Of a DNA stretch of 57,170 nucleotides, positions 21,214 to 30,288 are shown piece after piece; the first letter of the stretch is position 1, and each line of letters opens with the position of its first letter. This stretch comes from Pseudomonadota bacterium (GTDB taxonomy: Bacteria; Pseudomonadota; Gammaproteobacteria; Steroidobacterales; Steroidobacteraceae): assembly GCA_021790795.1 (NCBI GenBank), contig JAJYFU010000005.1, positions 1-57,170 of the forward strand, written 5' to 3'. A program made the translations under genes and the position numbers. The notes beneath the pieces are model-generated. The model saw only the letters and a list, made by a program, of their open reading frames with translations. It searched no databases and was not told where the DNA came from.

Positions 21214-22689
21214 ATGACCATGAGGAAAGTGTTTCGTAATCCGCTGATCGCCGTGGCGCTCGGCGTGCTGATCGGCGCCGCTCCGCTCGCCGCGATGTAC
21301 AGCGTGCGCTCGGCCAACGCGGCGAACACTCCGCCGGAGGCGCTGACCTCCTCCATGCCGGGTAATGGCGTGGCGGTGCAGTTACCGGACTTCTCCACGC
21401 TCGTCAAGAAATACTCCCGGGCGGTCGTGAGCATCAAGGTCGTGGAGAAAGCGCCGAATCCCGGGCCGCAGCAGGGCGAGGGCACTCCGTTCGGACCCAA
21501 CAGCCCGTTTGCGCCGTTCTTCCGCAACCTCCCGTACGAGCACCCGCAACCGGTCGAAGGACTGGGCTCCGGGTTCATCATCCGCCCCGACGGCCTCATT
21601 CTCACCAATGCCCACGTGGTCGCCGGCGCCAGCAAGATAACCGTCGAGTTGCACAATCGGCGCGAGTACCCGGGCAAGGTCGTCGGCATGGACAAGATCT
21701 CGGACATCGCGGTCGTCAAGATTCCGGTCAACAACCTGCCGACGGTCAAGCTGGGCAACTCCAACAGCTTGCGGGTCGGCCAGTGGGTGCTGGCCATCGG
21801 CATGCCGTTCGGATTCGACTACACCGCCACCGCCGGCATCGTCAGCGCCAAGGGCCGCGTCCTGCCGAACTCCAACAAGTTCGACTACGTGCCGTTCATC
21901 CAGACCGACGTGCCGATCAATCCCGGCAACTCGGGCGGCCCGTTGTTCAACATGCAGGGCCAGGTGGTCGGCATCAACTCGGAGATCTACAGCCGCTCGG
22001 GCGGATACATGGGCCTGTCGTTCTCGATTCCGATCAACGTGGCGATGCACGTCGCCGATCAGCTGATCGCCACCGGGCACGTCAGCCGCGGCGAGCTCGG
22101 CATCCTCATCCAGCCGGTCAATCAAGTCACCGCCAATGCGTTCGGACTGCCGGCGCCCGAAGGCGCGCTGGTGACGCACGTCAATCCCGGCAGCCCGGCG
22201 CAGGCCGCCGGCCTCAAGAGCGGAGATGTGATCCTTGCGCTGAACGGCCACAAGATCGAGCGCATGACCGACCTGCCGGTTCGCGTGGCCAGCCTGACGC
22301 CCGGCACCGTGGTGCACCTGACCGTCTGGCGCAATCACGCCGAGCATCAGATCGCCGCCAAGCTCGGCGCGATGGGCAGGAACGGCACGCTGACGGCGAA
22401 GAATTCCTCGGGGCAGCCCGGCGGACGCCTGGGTCTGGTGGTTCGGCCGCTGACTCGCAATGAGCAGCAGCAGAACGACGTGCGCGGCGGACTCGAAGTC
22501 GAAGGAGTCAGCGGCCCGGCGCTCGACGCCGGCATCCAACCCGGCGACATCGTCCTGTCCGCCAACGGTCAGCGCGTCTCGACGCCCGACCAGCTGAACG
22601 CGATCGTGAACCATGCCAAGGACGGCGACGTCGCATTGCTGGTCAAGAACGGCGACGTCACGACGTTCGTGCCGGTTCAAGCGCAGTAA
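21214..22689 (+). CDS. degP: Periplasmic serine endoprotease, DegP/MucD type (Do family)
   Basis: Periplasmic quality-control protease and chaperone of 491 residues. A signal peptide covers about 1-36 (hydrophobic LIAVALGVLIGAAPLAAM, cleavage near ANA). The trypsin-like domain has a complete triad: His134 in LTNAHVVAG, Asp164 in SDIAVVKI and Ser240 in NPGNSGGPLFN. Two PDZ domains follow, at about 285-375 and 400-485 (GDVILALNGHKIERM and GDIVLSANGQRV). It is a single-gene unit ending in a strong terminator. A PmrA-box-like site upstream suggests envelope-stress control. Confidence 0.95.
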   Translation: MTMRKVFRNPLIAVALGVLIGAAPLAAMYSVRSANAANTPPEALTSSMPGNGVAVQLPDFSTLVKKYSRAVVSIKVVEKAPNPGPQQGEGTPFGPNSPFAPFFRNLPYEHPQPVEGLGSGFIIRPDGLILTNAHVVAGASKITVELHNRREYPGKVVGMDKISDIAVVKIPVNNLPTVKLGNSNSLRVGQWVLAIGMPFGFDYTATAGIVSAKGRVLPNSNKFDYVPFIQTDVPINPGNSGGPLFNMQGQVVGINSEIYSRSGGYMGLSFSIPINVAMHVADQLIATGHVSRGELGILIQPVNQVTANAFGLPAPEGALVTHVNPGSPAQAAGLKSGDVILALNGHKIERMTDLPVRVASLTPGTVVHLTVWRNHAEHQIAAKLGAMGRNGTLTAKNSSGQPGGRLGLVVRPLTRNEQQQNDVRGGLEVEGVSGPALDAGIQPGDIVLSANGQRVSTPDQLNAIVNHAKDGDVALLVKNGDVTTFVPVQAQ

Positions 22690-22708
22690 CCCCGCCGGGG
22701 TCCGGCCG

Positions 22709-22748
22709 AGGGGCTCGTCGCTGTCGCGCGACGAGCCCCTTTGTTTTC
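22709..22748 (+). terminator. Rho-independent terminator of degP
   Basis: A perfect 12-bp stem, AGGGGCTCGTCG / CGACGAGCCCCT (22709-22720 and 22729-22740), has a short loop and is followed by TTTGTTTT. It lies 20 bp after the degP stop. The T-run is on the plus strand only, so it does not serve the convergent cytochrome gene. Confidence 0.92.
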
Positions 22749-22780
22749 CGGGGGCGCGCGACCCCCCGCTCACCCGCAAA

Positions 22781-23449
22781 TTATTTCTTGACCGTCCACT
22801 TGAACAGGGGGCGCGGAACGGTATGCAGCCCGGGCCGCAGCCGGCTGAAGTAGGCGGCAACGATGCGGATGTCGGTCGCGCTCAGCGAGGCGGCCATCGC
22901 ATTCATGATCGGGTTCTTGCGATAGCCGCTCTGGTACTCGCGCAGAGCCCGGATCAGGTAGCTTTCGTGTTGGCCCGCAAGCGTCGGGTACATCGGCGCG
23001 ACCCCGATGCCGTTGCTGCCGTGACAGGAGGCGCAGACCGCCGCCTGCGCGGGCATTCGGGAAGCCGGCACCGGCCCGGCCGTCACCGGCTTGCCGGCGA
23101 GGTACGCGGCCACGTCGCGCATCTGCTGAGGATCGAGCGAGAGCGCTTGCAGGTGCATCGTCGGATACGCGCGTGCGCCGCTGCGATATTCCTTCAGCGC
23201 GTCGTACAGATATTGGGGCGACTGCCCGCGCAACCGCGGCACATTGTAATCGGGATAGGCGTTGCGGTATCCCTTGATCCCGTGACAGCCCAGACAGGTG
23301 TAGCCGATAATCTTGCCTTCTCGCGCGTTACCGAGCGGCGGCTGTTGAGCCGAGGCCGACGCGGCGAGAGTTCCGCAAGAGAGCGCGACGATCGCCGTAG
23401 CGAGACGCACGCCCGAACGCACAGGTAGACGCAGCCAAAGTTTCGACAT
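22781..23449 (-). CDS. Periplasmic dihaem cytochrome c (c4/c553-like)
   Basis: A 222-residue exported electron carrier. A signal peptide covers about 1-35, ending ASASAQ. Two CxxCH haem-binding motifs are visible: CLGCHG (Cys52, Cys55, His56) and CASCHG (Cys139, Cys142, His143), each followed by a domain with a likely distal methionine (PTMHLQALSL and NPIMNAMAASL). This duplicated layout is that of cytochrome c4. GGAGGTC 6 bp ahead of the ATG at 23449 fixes the start; the frame is open further upstream. No oxidase genes are adjacent, so its partner is unknown. Confidence 0.92.
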   Translation of the reverse strand: MSKLWLRLPVRSGVRLATAIVALSCGTLAASASAQQPPLGNAREGKIIGYTCLGCHGIKGYRNAYPDYNVPRLRGQSPQYLYDALKEYRSGARAYPTMHLQALSLDPQQMRDVAAYLAGKPVTAGPVPASRMPAQAAVCASCHGSNGIGVAPMYPTLAGQHESYLIRALREYQSGYRKNPIMNAMAASLSATDIRIVAAYFSRLRPGLHTVPRPLFKWTVKK

Positions 23450-23548
23450 CGCGACCTCCGGCCAAGTGCGCAAACTAGCTTCTAATCTTATCGGACCGCC
23501 GGGCTCGGACGCCAGCCGAGCGCCGTTGCGCCCGGGCCGCGCCGCGCC

Positions 23549-23986
23549 ATGATCGGACTCATTCAGCGTGTGACGCGCGCCGAAGTGAGCGCCGGAGGAC
23601 GTCCGCTGGGGGCGATCGGGCCGGGCATGCTGGCCTTGATCGGGGTAAAGCGGGGAGACGAGCCCCGGGACGCGGACCGGCTTCTCGAGCGGCTGCTGAG
23701 CTATCGCATCTTCGCCGATGAGAACGACCGGATGAACCGCTCGCTGGCCGAGACGGCGGGCGGGCTGCTGCTGGTGCCACAGTTCACGCTGGCCGCCGAT
23801 ACCGCCCGCGGCAGCCGGGCGGGATTCAGCATGGCGGCGCCACCGGCGCAGGCGAGAATGCTGTTCGCGTATCTGCTGGAGCGGGCCCGAGCCCGCCACG
23901 CGCCCGTGGCGGCCGGCGAGTTCGGTGCGCACATGCAGGTAACGCTGGTCAATGACGGTCCGGTCACGTTCTGGCTTGGCACCTGA
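23549..23986 (+). CDS. dtd: D-aminoacyl-tRNA deacylase
   Basis: Removes D-amino acids (and glycine from tRNA-Ala) from mischarged tRNA in the cytoplasm. The 145-residue length is the family norm. It starts MIGLIQRVTRAEVSAGG. The conserved motif VPQFTLAADTARGSR corresponds to the usual SQFTL active-site loop with Val-Pro in place of Ser, and the Gly-Pro motif is present in NDGPVTFWL at the C-terminus. It stands 126 bp upstream of tatA. Confidence 0.94.
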   Translation: MIGLIQRVTRAEVSAGGRPLGAIGPGMLALIGVKRGDEPRDADRLLERLLSYRIFADENDRMNRSLAETAGGLLLVPQFTLAADTARGSRAGFSMAAPPAQARMLFAYLLERARARHAPVAAGEFGAHMQVTLVNDGPVTFWLGT

Positions 23987-24112
23987 GCCGGCGGAAACAT
24001 CCGGACTTTCCCCTACCCCGCGGGGCCAAACTTTCTCGGCCCTCCGGGCCCAATTGGCCTATCATCCGCATCTGGTGTTCTTTCATGTTCGCGTAAGCGG
24101 AGTCCAGAGCTT

Positions 24113-24367
24113 ATGGATTTCGATTTCAAGACCCTGCTGGTCATCCTGGTCGTTGTCCTCATCATCTTCGGTGGCAAGAAATTGCGCAGCATCGGCGATG
24201 ACTTGGGACACGCCGTGCGGGGCTTCAAAAGAGCGATGAACGAAGGCGAAAGGGACGAGACCGATGCCTCAGCCGGATCCCGGCAGATTCGCTCTGAAGG
24301 TACCGACGCCGAGTTTTCCGAGACGAAGACGAGCAACCAGGCCTCCAAGACCGGTCGCGACGCCTGA
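24113..24367 (+). CDS. tatA: Sec-independent protein translocase subunit TatA
   Basis: Pore-forming component of the twin-arginine pathway, 84 residues. A single N-terminal membrane helix ([12 protein letters not shown], about 8-19) is followed by the hinge [24 protein letters not shown], the TatA amphipathic helix, and an acidic tail. The usual Pro after KKL is Arg. It heads a tatABC operon. Confidence 0.93.
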   Translation: MDFDFKTLLVILVVVLIIFGGKKLRSIGDDLGHAVRGFKRAMNEGERDETDASAGSRQIRSEGTDAEFSETKTSNQASKTGRDA

Positions 24368-24456
24368 GGATCAGGGCGGGAGCGCCGGACCGCGCAGCCG
24401 CGGCGGCTGTGAGGGGCGGCGTATGGGTCCCCGCCCGCCATCTGCCCTGAAGCGCC

Positions 24457-24828
24457 ATGTTCGACTTCAGCTTTTCCGAAGTCCTGATCATCTTCGTCCT
24501 GGCCCTGATCGTTCTGGGCCCGGAGAAACTTCCCACCGTCGTGCGCCGAGTAGGTCGCTGGGTCGGCCGGGCGCGCGCCATGGCGCGCCAGTTCCAGGAG
24601 CAGCTCGAAGAGGAAATCGATCTCGAGGGCCGGCACCGCAGCGCTTCGCCGGCACAGCCCACCCCGGCCGAAGCGGCCGCAAGGGATCCCACCGAGACGG
24701 CCGAACCGTCCGAGCCGGGAACGGACGCGCCGCCGAACGGCGAGCGCCCGGCCGGCGCACCGGTTTCGGCGGCCCAGTCCGCCGAAGCGCCCGAGAGCCC
24801 CGCCGCCCCGCATGAGCCCCGAGTCTGA
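24457..24828 (+). CDS. tatB: Sec-independent protein translocase subunit TatB
   Basis: Part of the TatBC receptor complex, 123 residues. It begins MFDFSFSEVLIIFVLALIVLG and carries the TatB-specific GPEKLPTVVRRVGRWVGR; the Glu in the membrane helix and Pro after the helix are family features. An amphipathic helix continues to about 60 and then a low-complexity Ala/Pro/Glu tail. The 3' end overlaps tatC by 17 bp. Confidence 0.94.
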   Translation: MFDFSFSEVLIIFVLALIVLGPEKLPTVVRRVGRWVGRARAMARQFQEQLEEEIDLEGRHRSASPAQPTPAEAAARDPTETAEPSEPGTDAPPNGERPAGAPVSAAQSAEAPESPAAPHEPRV

Positions 24829-25582
24829 AACGCTGGCCGAAAGCTCGCTGATTTCGCATCTGCTCGAGCTGCGCGAACGGCTGATCCGCGCGCTCATGGC
24901 GATCGGATTGCTCTTCATACCCTGTGCGATCTACGCCAATCGGCTCTTCACGCTGGTCGCGCAACCGCTGCTGAAGATGCTGCCGAAGGGCGGCGGACTA
25001 ATCGCCACCGGCGTGGCGGCGCCGTTCACGACACCCTTCAAGCTCGCCTTTTTCGTTGCGCTGTTCGCGGCCATGCCCTACGTGCTGTATCAGGTCTGGG
25101 CGTTCATCGCGCCTGGACTGTACCGGCACGAGAAACGCTTTGCGCTGCCGCTGCTGATCTCCTCGGTCGTCCTGTTCTACCTCGGGATGACCTTCGCGTA
25201 TTTCGCGGTGTTTCCAGCGATCTTCCACTTTTTCGCCGCCACCACGCCCAAGGGCGTGGCGATGATGACCGACATCACGCAGTACCTGGATTTCGTATTG
25301 GTGATGTTCTTCGCTTTCGGCATCGCGTTCGAGCTGCCGGTCGCGGTGGTGCTGCTGGTGGCGATGAACGTCGTGACGGTGGAGAAGCTGCGCTCGATGC
25401 GCGGATACGTGCTGCTCGGGGTATTCATCGTGGCGGCCTTCGTCACCCCGCCCGACGCCATCTCGCAGTCGATCATGGCGCTGCCGATGTACTTGCTGTT
25501 CGAGGCCGGTGTGCTCATGGCGCGCATCCTGGTACGACCGAAGAGCGAGCCGGCCGAGGACGAATCGGGCACGGCGCCCTGA
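24812..25582 (+). CDS. tatC: Sec-independent protein translocase subunit TatC
   Basis: Six-helix membrane core of the Tat translocase that binds twin-arginine signal peptides; 256 residues. The N-terminal LISHLLELRERLIRAL contains the conserved HLxELRxR signature. The loop APFTTPFKLAFFVALFAAMPYVLYQ and FIAPGLYRHEKRF are typical, as is the late FVTPPDAISQSIMALPMYLLFE. The start lies within the end of tatB. Confidence 0.96.
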   Translation: MSPESETLAESSLISHLLELRERLIRALMAIGLLFIPCAIYANRLFTLVAQPLLKMLPKGGGLIATGVAAPFTTPFKLAFFVALFAAMPYVLYQVWAFIAPGLYRHEKRFALPLLISSVVLFYLGMTFAYFAVFPAIFHFFAATTPKGVAMMTDITQYLDFVLVMFFAFGIAFELPVAVVLLVAMNVVTVEKLRSMRGYVLLGVFIVAAFVTPPDAISQSIMALPMYLLFEAGVLMARILVRPKSEPAEDESGTAP

Positions 25583-25625
25583 CCCGGCCGGCGAGCCGGC
25601 ACAAGAAGACCAAAGCGGGGGAGCG

Positions 25626-27122
25626 ATGCATCCGACCGACGCCGATCGAGCCGTGGGCGCGCCGCGCGCAACCGAGCGAACCCTGTTCGGCCACCCCCGG
25701 GGCCTCGCGACCCTGTTCTTCACCGAGATGTGGGAGCGGTTCACCTACTACGGCATCCAGTCGATCCTGATTCTGTTCATGGTGGCCTCGAGCGGGCGCG
25801 GCGGGCTCGCCTTCGGGGACCGCAGCGCCAACGCGATCGCGGGACTGTACTTCGGCGGCACTTTCCTGCTGTCGCTCATCGGCGGTTGGGTGGCGGACCG
25901 ACTGATCGGTGGCCGGCGGGCCGTGCTCGCCGGCGGCGTGCTGATCATCCTGGGCAATGCGCTGCTCGCCTCGGGCGGCACCCGGCTGTTCTTCCTCGGC
26001 CTGATCTTCAACGTCCTCGGCGTGGGGCTGCTCAAGCCGAACGTCAGCGCCACGGTCGGGGAGCTCTATCCGGAAAGCGGCTCGCGGCGGGACGCGGGTT
26101 TTTCACTCTTCTACGTCGGCATCAACATCGGCTCACTGTTCGGCCCGATGTTCGTGCCGGTGGTGGCCCACGCGTATGGCTGGCACGCGGGCTTCGTGCT
26201 GCCGGCCCTCGGCATGCTGTTCGGTGTGGTGCAGTTCCTGGCCACGCGGCGCTATCTAGGCCGCGCCGGCGCGGCCCCGGCGGTCACCCGGCGCCGCTCC
26301 TGGCTCGCGCTGTGGATTCTGACCGTCAGCATCGCCGCCATCACGGCGGTGATGCTGACGGGCCGCATCGCCGTCAATGCCGTAGCACTGTCCGAAGCGA
26401 TCTCGTGGATCGTTGGCGTCCTGATGGCCGGCTATCTGCTGTACATGGCATGGTTCGGCGGCCTGGATCGCGAGGAGCGCGGCCGGGTGTTCGCAATGCT
26501 CGCGCTGTTCACCGCCTCCACGGTGTTCTGGATGGCGTACATGCAGATGTTCGGGTCCTTCACCCTGTTCGCGCAGCGCTACACCGACCGCAACGTCTTC
26601 GGCTGGCACATGCCGGCGGGCGACATGCTGGCCGTCGACCCGATCTTCATCATCGCGCTGGCGCCGGTGTTCGCGGCGTTGTGGGTGCGGCTCGGACGCA
26701 GTGGCCGCGATCTGTCCTCGCCGGCGAAGTTCGCGTGGGGGCTGCTGCTGATGGGCGCCGGCATGCTGGTGATGTATGCGGCGGCGCTGCGCGTGACGCG
26801 GGGCGAGAGGGTTTCGCCGCTGTGGCTCACGGCCACCTACTTCCTCAACGCCTGCGGCGAGCTGTGTCTCTCGCCCGTCGGGCTGTCATCCACCACCAAG
26901 CTGGCGCCCAAGCGCTTCGCCGGACAGACCATGGGGCTGTGGTTTCTCACGATTTCGCTCGGCAGCATCCTGGCCGGGCTGTTCTCCGGCGATTATGACG
27001 CGCACGACCTCGCGACATTGCCGGCGCTGTATCTGCGGCTCTTCTGGTGGAGCGTCATCGGCGGCGCGCTCATGCTGCTGATCACACCGCCGGTGAAACG
27101 GCTGATGGCGGGCGCCGAGTGA
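25626..27122 (+). CDS. POT family proton-coupled oligopeptide transporter
   Basis: Inner-membrane MFS symporter for di/tripeptides, 498 residues with about 12-14 membrane helices. It contains the POT signature ExxERFxYY (EMWERFTYYGIQ, near residues 34-45), GVGLLKPNVSATVGELY and FYVGINIGSLFGP. The start ATG at 25626 follows a GGGGGAG sequence; the frame is open upstream but overlaps tatC. It is 43 bp after tatC, so readthrough is possible, but the function is unrelated. Confidence 0.93.
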   Translation: MHPTDADRAVGAPRATERTLFGHPRGLATLFFTEMWERFTYYGIQSILILFMVASSGRGGLAFGDRSANAIAGLYFGGTFLLSLIGGWVADRLIGGRRAVLAGGVLIILGNALLASGGTRLFFLGLIFNVLGVGLLKPNVSATVGELYPESGSRRDAGFSLFYVGINIGSLFGPMFVPVVAHAYGWHAGFVLPALGMLFGVVQFLATRRYLGRAGAAPAVTRRRSWLALWILTVSIAAITAVMLTGRIAVNAVALSEAISWIVGVLMAGYLLYMAWFGGLDREERGRVFAMLALFTASTVFWMAYMQMFGSFTLFAQRYTDRNVFGWHMPAGDMLAVDPIFIIALAPVFAALWVRLGRSGRDLSSPAKFAWGLLLMGAGMLVMYAAALRVTRGERVSPLWLTATYFLNACGELCLSPVGLSSTTKLAPKRFAGQTMGLWFLTISLGSILAGLFSGDYDAHDLATLPALYLRLFWWSVIGGALMLLITPPVKRLMAGAE

Positions 27123-27146
27123 GCGGCGCGCGGCGCCGCGGAACCC

Positions 27147-27163
27147 GAGCCGCGTCGCGGCTC
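27147..27163. repeat. Hairpin between convergent POT transporter and hemD
   Basis: GAGCCGC-GTC-GCGGCTC forms a 7-bp stem with a 3-nt loop in the 39-bp gap between the two stop codons. There is no T-run on either side, so it may be a weak bidirectional 3' structure rather than a true intrinsic terminator. Confidence 0.35.
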
Positions 27164-27971
27164 ACGCCAGCGCCTGCTCCAGCGCCCGGGTCAGCGGCTT
27201 GAGAAAGAACGCGTCGGCGGGCACCAGAGACGGCTCGACCCCGTGCCGGCGCAGAGTCGCGGCGACCCGCGGCCCCACCGCCGCGACCAGGGTGCACCGC
27301 AACGCCGCCCGCGCGGCCTCTTCGGAGGCCACGGCGATCAATCGCTCGACTTGCGCGGAACTGGTGAATGCGATGGCATCGATGCCGCCGGCACCGAGCT
27401 GCGCCAACAGTGTGCGGACGGCCTGGTCGTCAGCGGCATCCGCATACACGTACGGTGCCACGATCGCGACCTCGGCGCCCGCGGTGCCGAGGAAATCGAT
27501 CAACGGACGATTCGGTTCGGTGCCGTAGAGTTGTACGGCCACACACCGTCCGCGCAGATCGAGCGAGCGCAAGACCGCGATGACTCCCTCCGTCGTAGGC
27601 ACCTCGGCGGCGATGTCGGATTTCGTCCCGAGCTCGCGCAAAGCCTTGCCGGACTTCGGGCCGCGGGTGATGGCCCGTACGTTGCCGAGCGCTGCGCGAA
27701 ATGGGGCGCGCAGCGTCGGCTCGTGCCGCTCGATGCACGAGAGAATGCGCTGTAGTCCCTCCCCGGTGAGCAGAATCAGGTCGTCGAATTCGCCGGCCAC
27801 GAAGCGGCGGCACCACGCAAGCACCGGCGCGGGATCAGGCGCATCGCGAATCGCCACCAGCGGACAGCGGATCACTCGCGCGCCGCGCCGCTCGAGCAGC
27901 GCGGCGAACACTTCGAGCTCACGGCTCTCGGGCACCGCGATCGTTCGGCCGCTGAGGGCCTGGTTAGTCAT
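27162..27971 (-). CDS. hemD: Uroporphyrinogen-III synthase
   Basis: Converts hydroxymethylbilane to uroporphyrinogen III in haem and sirohaem synthesis. The 269-residue product shows the loose HemD pattern: GRTIAVPESRELEVFAALLERRGARVI at the N-terminus, LILLTGEGLQRI, ITRGPKSGKALRELG, then a second lobe with FTSSAQVERLI and VAAVGPRVAATLRRHGVEP. The family is poorly conserved, so the call rests on these segments. hemC and hemX are not adjacent; the gene stands alone. Confidence 0.82.
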   Translation of the reverse strand: MTNQALSGRTIAVPESRELEVFAALLERRGARVIRCPLVAIRDAPDPAPVLAWCRRFVAGEFDDLILLTGEGLQRILSCIERHEPTLRAPFRAALGNVRAITRGPKSGKALRELGTKSDIAAEVPTTEGVIAVLRSLDLRGRCVAVQLYGTEPNRPLIDFLGTAGAEVAIVAPYVYADAADDQAVRTLLAQLGAGGIDAIAFTSSAQVERLIAVASEEAARAALRCTLVAAVGPRVAATLRRHGVEPSLVPADAFFLKPLTRALEQALA

Positions 27972-28500
27972 GGCCGCCGATATTACCGGCAGCCGGTGCA
28001 GCGTGCCGTCGCGCGGATTTTTTCCGCCCTCAGCGACCCGGGCCTCGACGGGCCGTGGACGCGGTGCGCGTTGGGCCGTTGAGGGAGTCGGATTCCCGCA
28101 AACGCGGTGGAATGGGCGAGCCGCGGGGTAAACGCCGGCGATCGCGCCGACGCTTGACGCGCAGGGCTATTATCGATCGAATGCCGGGTTGATCGCGCTC
28201 GGCCCGGGACATTCCGTCGAACGGTTTGCGCCGCGGATTTGCGTGGCCGCAATGAACCGTGCGGGCACAGCGGGCTCTAATAATCTGAATCTGATGGACT
28301 ATACTCGATGCCATGGTACCGAGCGGCCAAATCAAGCACGTTGCGCATCAGATGACGGTTGTCCTCGCGCGCGTGCCGCTTACCCGGGATTCATCGTCTG
28401 GACCGGGCTTCCAGCCGCACTAGTGTGATGATCGGTTCCGCAACTATCGGCAAACCCGCGAGCGTCGGCGCGTAGCGACATGAGACTCTGCGAACGCGCA
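27972..28500. other. Intergenic region between hemD and the glycoamylase-family gene
   Basis: About 530 bp with no convincing gene; short open frames on both strands have no recognisable features. It must hold promoters for two divergent genes. On the plus strand a TATACT hexamer lies at 28300-28305 and a TTGACG at 28154-28159, but neither has a good partner. Some AT-rich sequence around 28275-28310 (TAATAATCTGAATCTGATGG) stands out and is the likeliest promoter area. Confidence 0.5.
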
Positions 28501-30288
28501 ATGAAAATCTTTGCTGCGACCCGCTGGGTCGGCATGCTGAGCGCGCTGGCGGCGCTGGCGCTTTCGGCCTGTGCACACCCGTCCTCGAATCAGACGGCCA
28601 TCCGGGCAAAGCTGCTGGCGGCCCAGGTGAGCCAACTGGGCGCGCAGGCGAGGCAACTGGCCGACCGGGCGACACGATCGGCCATCCGCGCGACAGAGCC
28701 GACGGTGCTGGCGACGACGCCGCAGCGCCCCGGTCTGCGCAACACGTCTTCCGGGAACGCCTGCCCGTCCGCATCGTCGCTGGTGCCGCCGTCGAACCCG
28801 ATTGCGCCCCTTCCCCGGGGTTGCGTGCGCAGTCTCGCGCGCCGCCCGCGCCGCATGTTTCGCGACATCGAGCGGCGCACGTTCGACTACTTCTGGGACA
28901 CGGCCAATCCGTTCACCGGGTTGAGCCCCGATCGCTGGCCGTCCCGCGGACCCTCGAGTATTTCGGCCGTCGGTTTCGCGTTGACGGCCGACGTGATTGG
29001 AGCCTACCGCGGGTACGTCAGCCGGCGAGCCGCCGCCGCGCGGGTCCTGAAGGTTCTCTCTTTCCTGTGGAGTCTTCCGCAAGGATCCGGACACCGGCGG
29101 GACGCCGGCTATCATGGCTTCTTCTACCACTTCCTCAACATGCGCACGGGCCTGAGGTATCGCAACAGCGAGCTCTCGACCATGGATACCACCCTGCTCA
29201 TGGCCGGTGTTCTGACGGCCGGGGAGTACTTCGATCGCGACACTCCGACGGAACGGCGGATTCGGCAGCTGGCCAATCGGCTGTACCGGCGGGTCAATTG
29301 GCGTTGGGCCGCGCCCGGCACCAGCGGACTGGTCAGCATGGCCTGGTATCCGAGCCACGGCTTTTCCAAGTGGCTGTGGCACGGCTATAACGAGGCGTCC
29401 ATCCTCTACATTCTCGGTCTGGGCTCGCCCACGCACCCGTTGCGCAAGAATGCCTGGAAGGCGTGGAGCGCCACCGACAAGCGCCATCTGCGCAGCCTCG
29501 GCGGCCTGACCCTGCTGTCCTTCGGTCCGCAGTTCGGCTATCAGTACACGGCGACGTGGGTCGATCTGCGTGGGATCGCCGACTCGTTCATGCGCTCGGA
29601 GGGAGAAACCTACTTTTTGAACGCCACGATCGCGACGCTGGTGCAGCGCAGATACGCCATCATCGACCCGAAGGGATGGGCCGGCTACGGCCGCAACATC
29701 TGGGGGTTCACGGCCTGTGATGGGCCGGGATACGTCCGAGCCCCCTATCACGGCAGAATGCGCCAGTTCTACGGCTATGCCGCGCGCGGAATCACCAAGA
29801 ACAATGTCGACGACGGCACGATCGCGCCGACCGCGGCGATCGGCTCCCTGCTGTTCGCCCCAAGGTACGTGACCGAGGCGACGCAGGCGCTTCTGCGCCG
29901 ATACGGCGACATGATCTACACCCGTTACGGGTTCCTCGATTCATTCAACCCCAGCTTCACCGATGCCAAGCTGGCTCACACCGGCCACGTCGTGCCCGGC
30001 CGCGGCTGGGTCGACGGCGCCTTCATTGGCATCGACCAGGGTCCAATCATCGCGATGATCGAGAACGAGCGCAGCCACCTGATCTGGCGGATCATGCGCC
30101 GCAACCCCTACATTCGCGCCGGCCTGCTGCGCGCGGGCTTCACCGGCGGTTGGCTCAGCCGCGTGCAAACGCGCGCCGCGCGCCGGGATGAGCGGCGAAT
30201 ACGCTCAAGACACCACGCCGCGCGACACGCCGTCGCACCCTCACGCCGCACGCCGGTCTTCAGACGGAACTGGTCCGACCGCGGATGA
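28501..30288 (+). CDS. Glycoamylase-family lipoprotein (PF10091, GH144-like)
   Basis: A 595-residue exported protein with a lipoprotein signal; the lipobox LSAC puts the acylated Cys at about residue 24. A low-complexity linker runs to about 115, then the catalytic-type domain begins with RRTFDYFWDTANPFTGLSPDRW and continues with GYHGFFYHFLNM, STMDTTLLMAGVLTAGEYF, WHGYNEASILYILGLGSP and WGFTACDGPGY. This pattern is the putative glucoamylase family that includes GH144 endo-beta-1,2-glucanases, so a beta-glucan is the likely substrate. The last 40 residues are an Arg/His-rich tail overlapping the convergent GMC gene by 29 bp. A start seven codons upstream (28480) is possible. Confidence 0.85.
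   Translation: MKIFAATRWVGMLSALAALALSACAHPSSNQTAIRAKLLAAQVSQLGAQARQLADRATRSAIRATEPTVLATTPQRPGLRNTSSGNACPSASSLVPPSNPIAPLPRGCVRSLARRPRRMFRDIERRTFDYFWDTANPFTGLSPDRWPSRGPSSISAVGFALTADVIGAYRGYVSRRAAAARVLKVLSFLWSLPQGSGHRRDAGYHGFFYHFLNMRTGLRYRNSELSTMDTTLLMAGVLTAGEYFDRDTPTERRIRQLANRLYRRVNWRWAAPGTSGLVSMAWYPSHGFSKWLWHGYNEASILYILGLGSPTHPLRKNAWKAWSATDKRHLRSLGGLTLLSFGPQFGYQYTATWVDLRGIADSFMRSEGETYFLNATIATLVQRRYAIIDPKGWAGYGRNIWGFTACDGPGYVRAPYHGRMRQFYGYAARGITKNNVDDGTIAPTAAIGSLLFAPRYVTEATQALLRRYGDMIYTRYGFLDSFNPSFTDAKLAHTGHVVPGRGWVDGAFIGIDQGPIIAMIENERSHLIWRIMRRNPYIRAGLLRAGFTGGWLSRVQTRAARRDERRIRSRHHAARHAVAPSRRTPVFRRNWSDRG

Noticed and set aside
28189-28428. Small 79-codon plus-strand gene ahead of the glycoamylase-family gene
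   Set aside because: It has no recognisable motif, no ribosome-binding site and mixed composition; more likely the promoter and leader region.
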